Assembly (NCBI GenBank): GCA_002753515.1
Contig: PEAK01000021.1
Span: 1-62,340, forward strand
Direction of reading: 5' to 3'
Origin: Magnetococcales bacterium
GTDB lineage: Bacteria; Pseudomonadota; Magnetococcia; Magnetococcales; UBA8363
DNA: 62,340 nt
Part shown: piece after piece, positions 26,218 to 36,700 of the stretch
Layout of the letters: the number at the start of each line of letters is the position of its first letter
Numbering within the stretch: the first letter of the stretch is position 1
The notes under the pieces: model-generated
What the model was told of the DNA's origin: nothing
Database searches by the model: none
What the model saw: the letters and a program-made list of their open reading frames with translations, nothing else
Translations under genes and position numbers: made by a program

Positions 26218-26886
26218 ATGACACAGGCTGTAACTTTTGAAGATGTCTGGAAAATGTTCCAGGAAATGGTCCGGGAGGACCGTGAGCGGAGAGCGGAACT
26301 CGACCGTAGAATGCAGGAAACCGACCGGCAGATGCAGGAGACCGACCGTAGAATGCAGGAAACCGACCGGCAGATGCAGGAGACCGACCGTAGAATGCAG
26401 GAAACCGACCGGCAGATGCAGGAGACCGACCGCTTGGTCAAGGAGGTCAGCCGGCAGGTTGGCAACCTGGGTAGCCGGTGGGGTGAGTTCGTCGAAGGGA
26501 TCGTGGCTCCCGCCTGCGAGACACTGTTCGCCAAGCGGGGCATCCCGGTACATCGAGTCTCACCCCGGGTCAAAGCCAAGAGCCTGGACAACAGCCGCCG
26601 CATGGAGATCGACCTGATGGTGGTTAACACCGACAGCGTTGTCCTGGTGGAAGTCAAGAGTCGCCTGACCGCCGAGGATGTCCGTGATCATCTGAAACGG
26701 GTACGTGAGTTCAAAGAATTCTACGAAGGCGAAAGTGGTGCGAAGGTGATGGGTGCCGTGGCCGGCATCCTGATTGATAACGATGTGGATCGATTCGCCA
26801 TGAACGAGGGATTGTTCGTCATCGTTCAGTCTGGCGACAGCGTCAAACTGGCCAATGACGATACGTTCGTACCACGCATTTGGTGA
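26218..26886 (+). CDS. Coiled-coil PD-(D/E)XK nuclease-like protein, copy E
   Basis: 222 aa from ATG 26218 (TTGGGGGAATAACC upstream). Seven heptads, again alternating DRRMQET/DRQMQET, end with DRLVKEV. The core is nearly identical to copy D; the clearest difference is KSLDNSRR in place of KSLDGSRR before MEIDLMVV. The spacer to copy F repeats that between C and D. There is no sign of a frameshift, so all four array members appear translatable. Confidence 0.75.
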   Translation: MTQAVTFEDVWKMFQEMVREDRERRAELDRRMQETDRQMQETDRRMQETDRQMQETDRRMQETDRQMQETDRLVKEVSRQVGNLGSRWGEFVEGIVAPACETLFAKRGIPVHRVSPRVKAKSLDNSRRMEIDLMVVNTDSVVLVEVKSRLTAEDVRDHLKRVREFKEFYEGESGAKVMGAVAGILIDNDVDRFAMNEGLFVIVQSGDSVKLANDDTFVPRIW

Positions 26887-26960
26887 GCGGGTGCGTTTTT
26901 GTGAGAATGAGCTGTTTCCATAGGCGACCCGGTAACGCCGCCATAGTTGGGGGAATAACC

Positions 26961-27608
26961 ATGACACAGGCTGTAACTTTTGAAGATGTCTGGAAAATGT
27001 TCCAGGAGATGGTCCGGGAGGATCGTGAGCGGAGAGCGGAACTCGACCGAAAATTTCAGGAAACCGACCGTAGAATGCAGGAAACCGACCGGCAAATGAA
27101 GGAGACCGACCGTAGGATGCAGGAAACCGACCGGCAAATGAAGGAAACCGACCGCTTGGTCAAGGAGGTCAGCCGGCAGGTTGGCAACCTGGGCAGCCGG
27201 TGGGGTGAGTTCGTCGAAGGAATCGTGGCCCCCGCCTGCGAAACACTGTTCGCCAAACGGGGCATCCCGGTGCATCGCGTCTCGCCCCGGGTCAAGGCAA
27301 CAAGCCTGGACGGCAGCCGCCGCATGGAGATTGACCTGATGGTGGTCAACACCGACAGCGTTGTCCTGGTGGAAGTCAAGAGTCGTCTGACCGCCGAGGA
27401 TGTCCGTGATCATCTGAAACGGGTACGCGAGTTCAAGGAGTTCTACGAAGGCGAAAGCGGCGCGAAGGTGATGGGGGCCGTGGCCGGCATCCTGATTGAT
27501 AATGATGTAGACAAATTCGCCATGAACGAGGGATTGTTCGTCATCGTTCAGTCTGGCGACAGCGTCAAACTGGCCAATGACGAATCGTTCGTACCACGCA
27601 TTTGGTGA
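26961..27608 (+). CDS. Coiled-coil PD-(D/E)XK nuclease-like protein, copy F
   Basis: 215 aa from ATG 26961. Six heptads (DRKFQET, DRRMQET, DRQMKET, DRRMQET, DRQMKET, DRLVKEV) are followed by the core with MEIDLMVV and LVEVKSRL and the ending DESFVPRIW. Parts of its coil resemble copy C (KET units) and its upstream spacer resembles that of E, as expected if segments were exchanged between copies. It is the last member of the array; 140 bp of spacer precede a secreted repeat protein. Confidence 0.75.
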   Translation: MTQAVTFEDVWKMFQEMVREDRERRAELDRKFQETDRRMQETDRQMKETDRRMQETDRQMKETDRLVKEVSRQVGNLGSRWGEFVEGIVAPACETLFAKRGIPVHRVSPRVKATSLDGSRRMEIDLMVVNTDSVVLVEVKSRLTAEDVRDHLKRVREFKEFYEGESGAKVMGAVAGILIDNDVDKFAMNEGLFVIVQSGDSVKLANDESFVPRIW

Positions 27609-27748
27609 GCGGGTGCGTGTCTGTGAGACCGAACTATCACCATGGCGACGTGATCCAGGACATCCTGCGCATTTCAGGATGAATTCGTAAGAAAATAATG
27701 TAACAATGTCGAATGAGACTGTGAACCCACTCCATGCATAGGGCGGAC

Positions 27749-28384
27749 ATGATGAAAAAATACTGGATGACAGGTGTACTCCTCGCTTGTTTGTCGATGG
27801 GCTATCCCTTGGCCCTTCTTGGTGAGGAGACGCGTCCGGTCGGTACACTGACAGTTTCTACAGCACCGGCGGCACCAGCAACCTCGACGACCACACCGGC
27901 TCCGACGCCACCGGCTCCACCTCCCGCTTCGACGCCACCCGCTCCGATGCCACCGGCCCCACCACCCGCTTCGACGCCACCGGCCCCACCACCCGCTTCG
28001 ACGCCACCGGCCCCACCACCCGCTTCGACGCCCGCCGCCCCTGCCAGTCAGGCGCCACTGCCGACACCCACAACAACGGCCGCCCTGGGTGATGTTACAG
28101 GCACCTATGACGTCCTGGGTCAGGAGGCCATCAACAAGGATGGCTATCATGGGGTTGCCACCGTCACAAAAAACCGGGATGTCTACACGATAAAATACCA
28201 GGATGATGAAGCGACGGTCTTTGGAGTTGGTTTGACGGACGGCAATCTGTTCAGCATTGCCTATGTTTCTGAGGGGACGCCCGCCATCCTGATCCTAAAA
28301 GGCATGCCCGATGGTACCCTGAAGGGTCCGTGGGCTTACAAAGGGGAAAACGTCCCCAGCCACGAAACCTGGAAACGGCGCTGA
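27749..28384 (+). CDS. Secreted protein with proline-rich repeat
   Basis: 211 aa from ATG 27749 (MMKKYWMTG); the frame could extend to 27734. A signal peptide (WMTGVLLACLSMGYPLALLG) is followed by Thr/Ala-rich sequence and imperfect repeats of the nine-residue unit TPPAPPPAS (about residues 50-90). A C-terminal domain of about 100 residues starts DVTGTYDVLGQEAINKDGYHG and ends in WKRR. It is presumably periplasmic or surface-exposed, with an extended linker. I do not recognise the C-terminal domain; GTYDVLG and GTLKGPWAYKG suggest a beta-rich fold. It follows the nuclease array without an evident link. Confidence 0.6.
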   Translation: MMKKYWMTGVLLACLSMGYPLALLGEETRPVGTLTVSTAPAAPATSTTTPAPTPPAPPPASTPPAPMPPAPPPASTPPAPPPASTPPAPPPASTPAAPASQAPLPTPTTTAALGDVTGTYDVLGQEAINKDGYHGVATVTKNRDVYTIKYQDDEATVFGVGLTDGNLFSIAYVSEGTPAILILKGMPDGTLKGPWAYKGENVPSHETWKRR

Positions 28385-28415
28385 ATCCCATGCTACCAAC
28401 TTTTATGTTCATGTC

Positions 28416-28742
28416 TTAAGTTGATGCTGATTGTCGCACTGAAATGCAGAACCCCGTTTTATAAATTAACGTGATTACATCTTCTACGGGTATCTTTTGG
28501 TCATGCAGTTGGTCCCTGATTTCACCAAGACATTTACCATAAAGGCATTTTCCTTGCAAGCAGTCACTACATCTGTTATCAACAAGGCGTGAATTTTTAA
28601 AATCAGGGAGATGATCAAATAATTTAAAAAGAGTTTGCCTTAGCTGATTTTGGTCGTCTTTCAAACTTGAAATACGATTGATGATGCCAACTTTAATTGA
28701 AATAAGCAGGTTTTGTTCAGCCCTACAGAGCGTTGCGTACAT
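28416..28742 (-). CDS. Hypothetical protein with Cys cluster, G-tract at its start
   Basis: 108 aa from ATG 28742 (MYATLCRAEQNLLISIKVGI). A run of 11 G lies five bases upstream and would serve as, or mask, the ribosome site. A TTG at 28790 in the same frame, through the G tract, is possible. The middle part reads LVDNRCSDCLQGKCLYGKC, four cysteines in a zinc- or disulfide-binding pattern. No family recognised. The open frame is A+T-richer than its neighbours, which suggests transfer. Slippage in the G tract could alter translation. Confidence 0.4.
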   Translation of the reverse strand: MYATLCRAEQNLLISIKVGIINRISSLKDDQNQLRQTLFKLFDHLPDFKNSRLVDNRCSDCLQGKCLYGKCLGEIRDQLHDQKIPVEDVITLIYKTGFCISVRQSAST

Positions 28743-28780
28743 GCTTGCCCCCCCCCCCAAGAACAAGATATTTACAATGG

Positions 28781-28978
28781 TAAACCGCAACCAACACGGG
28801 AAACGTAGTTTTCCAGAGTCATTCCCGCGAAAGCGGGAATCCAGAAAGTCAGGGGAGGTAGGAAAATCCTCTGGATCCCCGCTGAAGCCTCGTCATTCCC
28901 GCGAAAGCGGGAACCTCGAATGCTTTAATCGGGGACGAGGATGACAATAACTACACATCCCAAGATAGCTGCGGTTTA
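28781..28978. repeat. Dispersed element with terminal inverted repeats, copy 3
   Basis: A 198-bp element running from TAAACCGCAACCAACACGGG to CAAGATAGCTGCGGTTTA, in the same orientation as copy 2. It includes ATTCCCGCGAAAGCGGGAAT twice or in part, GGATCCCCGCTGAAGC and ATGCTTTAATCGGGG. It lies just after the G11 tract. No coding content. Confidence 0.85.
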
Positions 28979-29176
28979 GTTAACAATATCTGGCTTTCAA
29001 TATCCCAAAAAACATGTTAGTCTGATGCATTACATAATGACTCAACAAGAAATAACCGTCAAGTATAATTTATGAACAATAATTTATACGGCAGGTAAGG
29101 AGAGCCTCCAGCAAGGCGAAGACGTTAGCCAGAACCTCGGTGTTCTGCGTTTAACCTTTTACTCAGGGGGGGCATC

Positions 29177-30129
29177 ATGTTTAATCTGTTACGACTGGTT
29201 ATTTTTTCCATTCTGGCGTTTTTTTTATTTTCCAAAACCAAATCGTGGAGGTTTCGGCCGATGGCGGTACCAACACCCCATCCGTAGGCGAACAAAGTTT
29301 TTCCAATCGTTTGAAAAGTGTCTCTGCGCTTACTGACGCTTTGGACCGGATTCGTAAAGAAAAAAATAGGGGCAAAGAGGCGGAAAATACCAGTGAGAAA
29401 ATTCACCAGTTAACGCATGAGGCGCGTAACCTGGTCGGTAGAGGCGAAATGAATCAAGGGCGTAGCATTCTTGACAGGGCTTATGCAATGGCTAAAATTG
29501 CCATTGAGGAAATGCGGCGGGGCGATACCCTTGTGAATGAAGCCAAGGGGCATATTTTAATAACGAAAGAAAAAACGGATAGCGATGCCTTTTTCGCATC
29601 CTACGGTGAGCAAGATTTTGAGACACGCTTGAAAAATGTTGATGCGTTAACCGTGTCCCTGGACCGGATTATAAAAGAAAAAAATGCTGGTAAGGAGGTT
29701 CAAGATTCCAGTACACTGGTCCAACAGATGACCGAGGAGGCACGCAAATTGACCCGTGCGGGGGAATTCGACAAGGGTCGTCATGTTCTCGACAAGGCCT
29801 ATGTAATCGTCAGGGCGAGCATGGAACAACTCCGTCGTGGCGATACCCTGGCAGAAACGCGCCACCTCACTTCAAAGGAGGAGGAATATTTTCATGAAAT
29901 GGATCGTAACGATACTTACAGGATGCTTGTAGGAATTTTGATCGCCCAAGAAATAAATTCGTTGGATCCAATGGTTAAAAATTTTATCGTCGAGTCGGCT
30001 GAACTCAGACGTCAAGCCAATCAGCAGGGGGAGTCACGTAAATTTTTGGAAGCCATAAAAAGTCTGGAAAATTCAACCATGGCGTTAATCAGGGCGATTC
30101 GCGAATCCGGGTTAAACATTCCCGGATGA
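29177..30129 (+). pseudogene. Secreted/anchored coiled-coil repeat protein with frameshift in T8 tract
   Basis: ATG 29177 follows a GGGGGG ribosome site and gives MFNLLRLVIFSILAFFLF, a signal-like helix, then runs out of frame after eight T (29219-29226). With one more T the frame joins FFFIFQNQIVEVSADGG and reads on for about 300 residues. These contain two similar units of about 100 residues (SFSNRLKSVSALTDALDRI... and DFETRLKNVDALTVSLDRI..., each ending in MRRGDTL or LRRGDTL), all helical. An alternative, lower-quality start is ATG 29245. Either the gene is inactive or phase-variable, or the base is a sequencing error. The last part is duplicated downstream. Confidence 0.6.
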
Positions 30130-30569
30130 CCAATAGGGGATCAGACCAAATGGAACGAATAAAGAAGCACAATCTTGGCATCCCTACCAAAAACACCATC
30201 CAACCACTTAAGAATTATGGCCTTGATCATCGTTTTGTCCGAGCCAACTCATTCTGGATTCCCGCTTTCGCGGGAATGACGAAAAAAACGCTGAGATTGC
30301 AGTTGTTTGTCATTCCATGGAAAATTCAACCATGGCGTTAATCAGGGCGATTCGCGAATCCGGGTTAAACATTCCCGGATGACCAATAGGGGATCAGACC
30401 AAATGGAACGAATAAAGAAGCACAATCTTGGCATCCCTACCAAAAACACCATCCAACCACTTAAGAATTATGGCCTTGATCATCGTTTTGTCCGAGCCAA
30501 CTCATTCTGGATTCCCGCTTTCGCGGGAATGACGAAAAAAACGCTGAGATTGCAGTTGTTTGTCATTCC
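30065..30569. repeat. Direct tandem duplication of 252 bp (period 253)
   Basis: 30065-30316 and 30318-30569 appear identical. The unit holds the last 65 bases of the preceding gene (NSTMALIRAIRESGLNIPG and its stop), non-coding sequence and one ATTCCCGCTTTCGCGGGAAT palindrome (30258-30277, again 30511-30530). A third palindrome follows at 30565-30584. The junction falls inside CATTCC, the left arm of that palindrome. No ORF of its own. Confidence 0.9.
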
Positions 30570-30726
30570 CGCGAAAGCGGGAATCCAGACGGAACCGAAG
30601 CATCTTCGATGCGCTTTGGCCGAAACGATGATCAAGGCCAGAATTATTTCCAGCAGTCACGTAGCTATGTTTAAATAACCACACAACCTTATCTAAAGTG
30701 ACGCTGAAACTTCGGCGCTGACACCC

Positions 30727-33700
30727 ATGTTCCCGACTTTACTATTCCTGACGTTATTGTTGACCGGATTCCCGGTTATTGCCGCCCCGACTCCGTCCTT
30801 TGACTGCGCCGCTGCCGCATATCCGATTGAAATCATCATCTGCGACCATGAAAAACTGGCGCAGGCCGATAAAACCCTGGGGGAAGCCTATGCCGCCGCC
30901 AGGAAACGTGCCACCGAGGCGCAACGGAATGCCTTGCAAAATGGGCAGCGCCAATGGTTGGCGGAGCGGTTGGAACGCTGTCACATCGGCAACAAAAAGG
31001 GGCAGCGGATCAAGGATCCCAACACCGTCATCACGTGCCTGCTCGACATGTATCAGGCACGGTTGGGGGAATTGACCCCTGGAAGCACCCGGTCATCGAC
31101 CCGGGAAGACCCTGACCTCCCCCCTGGTTCAACTGCCACAAAAGGGCGTACCATCCCCGCGAAAAACCCGACAGGGGCAACACCCCGGTCCCCCGACACC
31201 CCACCCCGTGTGGAATCCACCAGTCCCAAAGGGATGGTCAAAGCGGTACGACAGATCACTGTCCGTTTCAGCAATCCCATGGTTCCCCTGGGGGATCCAC
31301 GGTTGCAGGATCCGTTCACCGTCTCGTGCCCGACACCGGGCAAGGGTCGCTGGGCCGACAACCGCAACTGGCTTTACGATTTTGATGCCGATGTCCCCGC
31401 TGCAACCCAATGCCGGGTCAACTTAAAGGAGGGGGTCACCACCCTGGCGGGCCAACCGCTCGATAAGGGGGGCGATTTCACCTTCACGACCGCCGGTCCG
31501 ACGATCATCACCTCCCAACCCACGGATGGGGACAATACCATTGAAGAAGACCAGGTTTTCCTACTGGGTTTAAACGCCTTGGTCGATCCGGCCACCCTGG
31601 AATCCAAAGTTCATTGTCAAATCCCGGGCATTGGCGAAAAAATCGGCGTACGTATCCTGACCCCCGAAGAACGCAAACCATTGCTCATCAGCGCCGATGG
31701 ACTCATTGATCATTTTCTGGATCGGTTGTCGGGACCAGGCGGACAAAGCCCGGGGATCGACCCGGGTTTGGCATCGGAGGCCGGGACGGAACAACAACGG
31801 TTCCTAAAACGTTTGCACACCCCCGATGTCCCCATCGTTGCCTTGCAATGCAAACGGCATCTGGCACCAGGAAGCGAGGTCAGTCTGATCTGGGGTGCCG
31901 GCATTGCCGCACGCTCCGGGGTGAGTACCGCCACCGATCAGGTCATCCGTTTTAAGGTGCGCGAGGCGTTCCAGGCGCATTTTTATTGTGAACGGGTCAA
32001 CAAAGACGCCGGTTGTGTGCCGGTTCGCCCCCTCAGTCTCGCCTTCAATACCCCGATAGCCCTCAACCTGGCCCAAAAGATCACCCTGAAAGGGCATGGG
32101 GAAACCCGTACGCCACGCATTCAGGAGGACGAAGTACTCGGCCAATGGGTACAGCGGGTCACCTTTCCACAACCGTTCCCGGAAAAAAGTACCTTTCAAT
32201 TGGAGTTGCCCGCGGAACTCCGGGATGATGCGGGTCGCACCCTGGTCAACCAAGGCGAATTCCCCCTGACCGTCGCCATCGACGAATACCCGCCCCTGGC
32301 CAAATTTCCCGCCAGTTTCGGCATCCTCGAAGCCCAAGGGGAACCCGCTCTCCCGGTAACGATCCGCAATCTGGAAACTGTTGTCAGTGCCGACCCCGAT
32401 CATCCCGAAAAAGATCCCGCCGCAGATGAAAACGCACAAGTGCGTGGACGTCTGTTCAAAGTGGACAATCCCCAGGATTTTCCCACCTGGATCAAACGGG
32501 TTCAGGAGGCCCAGAGGGAAAAAAGTCACACCGATCCTGCGAGCAAGGAAACGGTGATCGACCAGTTGATCGGTGAAAGTTCGGTGTTTGGCGCTGCGGA
32601 AATCCCGGCGCTGACCACGTTCACCCTCCCCAAACCCAATGGTGCCAAATCTTTTGATGTCATGGGAATCCCCCTTCCCAAGCCCGGTTTTTACGTTGTG
32701 GAACTCGCCAGTCAGCGCCTGGGGGCCGCATTGCATGGCAAACCCAAGCCCTATTTCGCCCAGGCGGCAGCCCTGGTCACCAATCTGGCCGCCCACTTTT
32801 TCCAGGGACGCGAATCCTCCCTGGTCTGGGTTACGGCCCTTGACAGCGGTCGTCCCGTATCGGGCGCGGACGTCCGCATCACCGATTGCAGTGGCCATCT
32901 CCATGCCCGTGGGCCAAGCGACAAGGATGGGCTGTTCTTCATCCACCAGGAGTTGCCGGCCAACCAGAAACTCGCTGCGTGTCCCAGTGGCGAACGGGCT
33001 TATATCGTCAGCGCCCGCCTGGAAGGGGATGTCACCTTCACCCTATCCTCCTGGAACAATGGCATCGAGCGTTGGGCCTTCAACCTGCCCGGCCCCAGCT
33101 CCAACAAACCCGTTCGGGTCCACACCATTCTGGATCGCAGCCTGTTCCGGACTGGGGAGACCGTCCACATGAAGCATTTGCTGCGGCGGCACGATGCCCA
33201 AGGTTTCAGTTATGTTGACCAGACCCTCTGGCCCAAAAAGGCGATCATTCGCCATGCGGGAGGGGGCAGCGAATATCCTTTGAATCTGACTTGGGATCCC
33301 GCAGGCGTTGCCGAAAGCACCTTGAAACTACCCAAAGAGGCCAAGTTGGGAACCTACGATATTTCCTTGGACGGCATGAACGCGGGTAGCTTTCACGTCG
33401 AGGCCTTCCGGGTTCCGTTGATGAAGGGGGTGGTCAAACCGGTCAAATCCGATCTGGTCCGTGCGACCCGTGCGGAATGGGATCTCCAGGTGAGCTATCT
33501 TGCGGGTGGTGCCGCAAGCCTGGCCCCGGTCAAGGTACGGGGCATCCTCAAACCCAAAACGATTTCTTTCCATAATTATGAAGGATTTACATTCACAAAT
33601 GGCATGGTAGCGGAGGGCAAGGTTGAATTGGGGCGTTCCCGTCATGACGATAGCGAGGAAAGCGGTGGCGCAAGAACCAGGGAAAGCAGCAAAGAACGCC

Positions 33701-36700
33701 CCCTGGCAGTCGTTGCCACCAACCTGGATCAGGCGGGCGGGGCACGGGTGACCGTGAGCGGCTGGAAAGAGGTGCAAGCACCCCAAAGCCTGCACGCCGA
33801 AATGGAATATCGCGATCCCAATGGAGAAACCCTGGTCTCTTCCGCGCAGGCAACCTTATGGCCTTCCGCCGTGGTCCCGGGTATCAAGCCCAACGCCTGG
33901 TTGCCGGGGCAGGACAAAATTCAATTCCAGGTCGTGACGTTGAACACATCCGGCCAAGTCCTATCGGGGATTCCCGTCACCTTGGATATTTTTCAACGAA
34001 AAACCTACAGCCATCGCAAACGGCTGTTGGGCGGGTTTTATTCGTACGACCAGTACGACGAAACCAAGAAGATCAAAGAATTTTGTTCGGGAAAGAGCGA
34101 TGAACGGGGAATGCTGGTTTGCGAGGGCACCCCCCCGATTCCGGGCAATTTGATCGTTCAGGCGCGGGTGACCGACGCCGAGGGGAATGCGGGTTATGCC
34201 CATGCCGAGGTGTGGGTCCCGGAGGAGAAGGATTCCTGGTTTGCCGCCCGGGAAGGGGATCGCATGGATCTTTTGCCGGAAAAGCGTCATTACGAGCCGG
34301 GCGACCAAGCAACCTTGCAAGTGCGCATGCCGTTCCGCGAGGCCACGGGATTGATCGTCATGGAACGGGAAGGGGTTATGGAAACCTATGTGCAACCGCT
34401 TCAGGGGCAATCCCCCCGGGTGACCATCCCCATCCAGGGGCATCATGGCCCCAATGTGTTCGTCGCGGTGCTGGCGGTGCGCGGGCGCAGTGGCGAGGTG
34501 CAACCCACGGCGGTAATCGACATGGGCCGACCCGCCATGCGGTTGGGTATCGCCCAATTGCAGGTGGGTTGGAGCGCATATGCCTTGAAAGTTGGCGTCA
34601 AGGCGGATCGTGAAACCTACAAGACCCGCGAGCAAGCCGACGTGACCGTGATGGTCCATCGTGACAACGGCAAGCCGTTGCCAGGGGGGGGGGAAATCGC
34701 CCTGGCGGCCGTGGACGAAGGGCTCCTGGAACTATTGCCCAACGGCAGTTGGAATCTGCTGGAGGACATGATGACCCAGCGTGGTTTAGAGGTGGAAACG
34801 GCAACCGCCATGGGACGGGTGCTGGGCAAGCGGCATTTTGGCAAAAAGGCGGTATCCCAGGGTGGTGGGGGCGGTCGCAACGCGGCCAGGGAGCTGTTTG
34901 ACACCCTGCTCCTGTGGCAAGGGCGGGTCAAACTGGACGACAAAGGGATGGCTCGCGTCAAGGTGCCGTTGAATGATGCCATCACTTCGTTCCGCATTGT
35001 GGCGGTCGCCACGGCGGGGAGCGACCTGTTCGGCACCGGGGCCACCACCATTCGCGCAACACGGGATATCGTGCTGTTTTCCGGTTTACCACCTGTGGTA
35101 CGCCAGGGGGATCGATTCACGGCAGGGTTCACGGTACGCAACGCCGGGGAAAAACCGTTCACCGGCCAGGTCCGGGCCACACTCGCCCCGACGGAACCCG
35201 GACCATTGGCACCCCGGGAGATCGCCCTGGCCCCTGGTGAAGCCCAAGAGGTGGTTTGGGAAGTCACCGCCCCGGGTGTTGGCAAGCTGCAATGGGATGT
35301 GGAAGTCGCCGGGGGGGCGGCCAGTGATCGCCTCAAGGTCAGCCAGGAGGTCTTGGCAGCGGTCCCGGTTCGGGTGACCCAGGCCACGCTGTCCCAACTC
35401 GACAAAGAGAGCCGTATCCAGATCGCCATGCCCGGGGATGCCCTTCCGGGGAGCGGGGGGGTGGAAGCGGTCCTGGCGTCCCGGGTGACCGACGATCTGA
35501 CGGGCGTCAAGGAGTACATGCAAAACTATCCCTATACCTGCATGGAACAACGGGTGTCCAAAGCGATCACCCTGGAGGACCAGACCCTTTGGGAAGCCCT
35601 GATTTCGGCACTTCCCAGCTATCTGGACAAGGATGGGCTGGTGAACTATTTCCCGCAAACATCCCAGGGTAGCGACACGCTAACCAGCTATCTGCTGGCG
35701 GTAGCCGCCACCGCCGATTGGAAAATTCCAGACAAATCGTTGCAATCGATGAAAAAGGGGCTGAAAGCCTTCGTGGAAGGCAAAATCGTCCGTCATTCCG
35801 CTTTGGCGACTGCTGACCTGACTGTGCGCAAGGTGGCTGCCCTGGCCGCCCTGGCCCGCCACGAACCCGTGGATCCCAAGCTGGCGGGAAACCTCACCAT
35901 CGAACCCAACCTGTGGCCGACTTCGACACTCATCGATTGGATCGACCTGTTGTCGAAGTCCGACAAATGGCCCGACCGCGACAACCGCAAGCGCGAAGCC
36001 CTGGCTTTATTACGTTCCCGTCTGCATTTTTCCGCCACCACCATGACTTTTTCCACCGAAAACAGCGATTATTTATGGTGGTTGATGGTTTCCCCCGATG
36101 TCAACGCCAATCGCGCCTTGCTGGCGGTGCTGAACGAACAGGATTGGCGCGAGGATGCGGTACGCATGCTCAAGGGGAGCTTGCACAATCGGCAGCGCGG
36201 ACATTGGAATACCAGCATTGCCAATGCCTGGGGGACGCTCGCCATGAAAAAGTTCGCCCAAACCTTTGAAGGGGTCAAACTCTCAGGAAGCAGCACCGTT
36301 ACCCTGCAAGGAAAGAAGCGGGAAATCTCCTGGTCGAGCCAACCCAAAGGCGACCGACTCACTTTTCCCTGGCCCAAAGCCCCGGAGGAACTGTTGGTCC
36401 AGCACCAGGGATCCGGCAAACCATGGCTGACGGTCACCACTCGTGCGGCACGCCCCCTGGTGGAGCCTTTCTTTGCCGGATATCGGATTCAACGTACCGT
36501 CACCCCTGTGGAGCAAAAAATGGCCGGGGAATGGCATCGGGGTGATGTGCTGCGGGTTCATTTGGCACTGGAAGCCCTGAGTGATCGGACGTGGGTGGTG
36601 GTGGATGATCCCATTCCCGGGGGCAGTACCCTCCTGGGGGGTGGATTGGGCAAGGATTCAAAAATCATGACCGGGGGCGAAAACAATGCGGAGGATCATG

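Noticed and set aside
25320-26657. Long minus-strand open frames opposite the nuclease array
   Set aside because: They mirror the heptad codons and core; the proteins are rich in Arg/Ser/Leu runs, have no ribosome site and repeat exactly with the plus-strand genes.
29085-29150. c-di-GMP riboswitch (GGAGAGCCTCCAGCAAGGCG...)
   Set aside because: Only a short part resembles the GEMM core; the paired stem and tetraloop receptor are not present.
30126-30678. Plus-strand frames of 71 and 123 aa after the repeat protein
   Set aside because: They are generated by the tandem duplication and palindromes; the two contain the same peptide and have no ribosome site.
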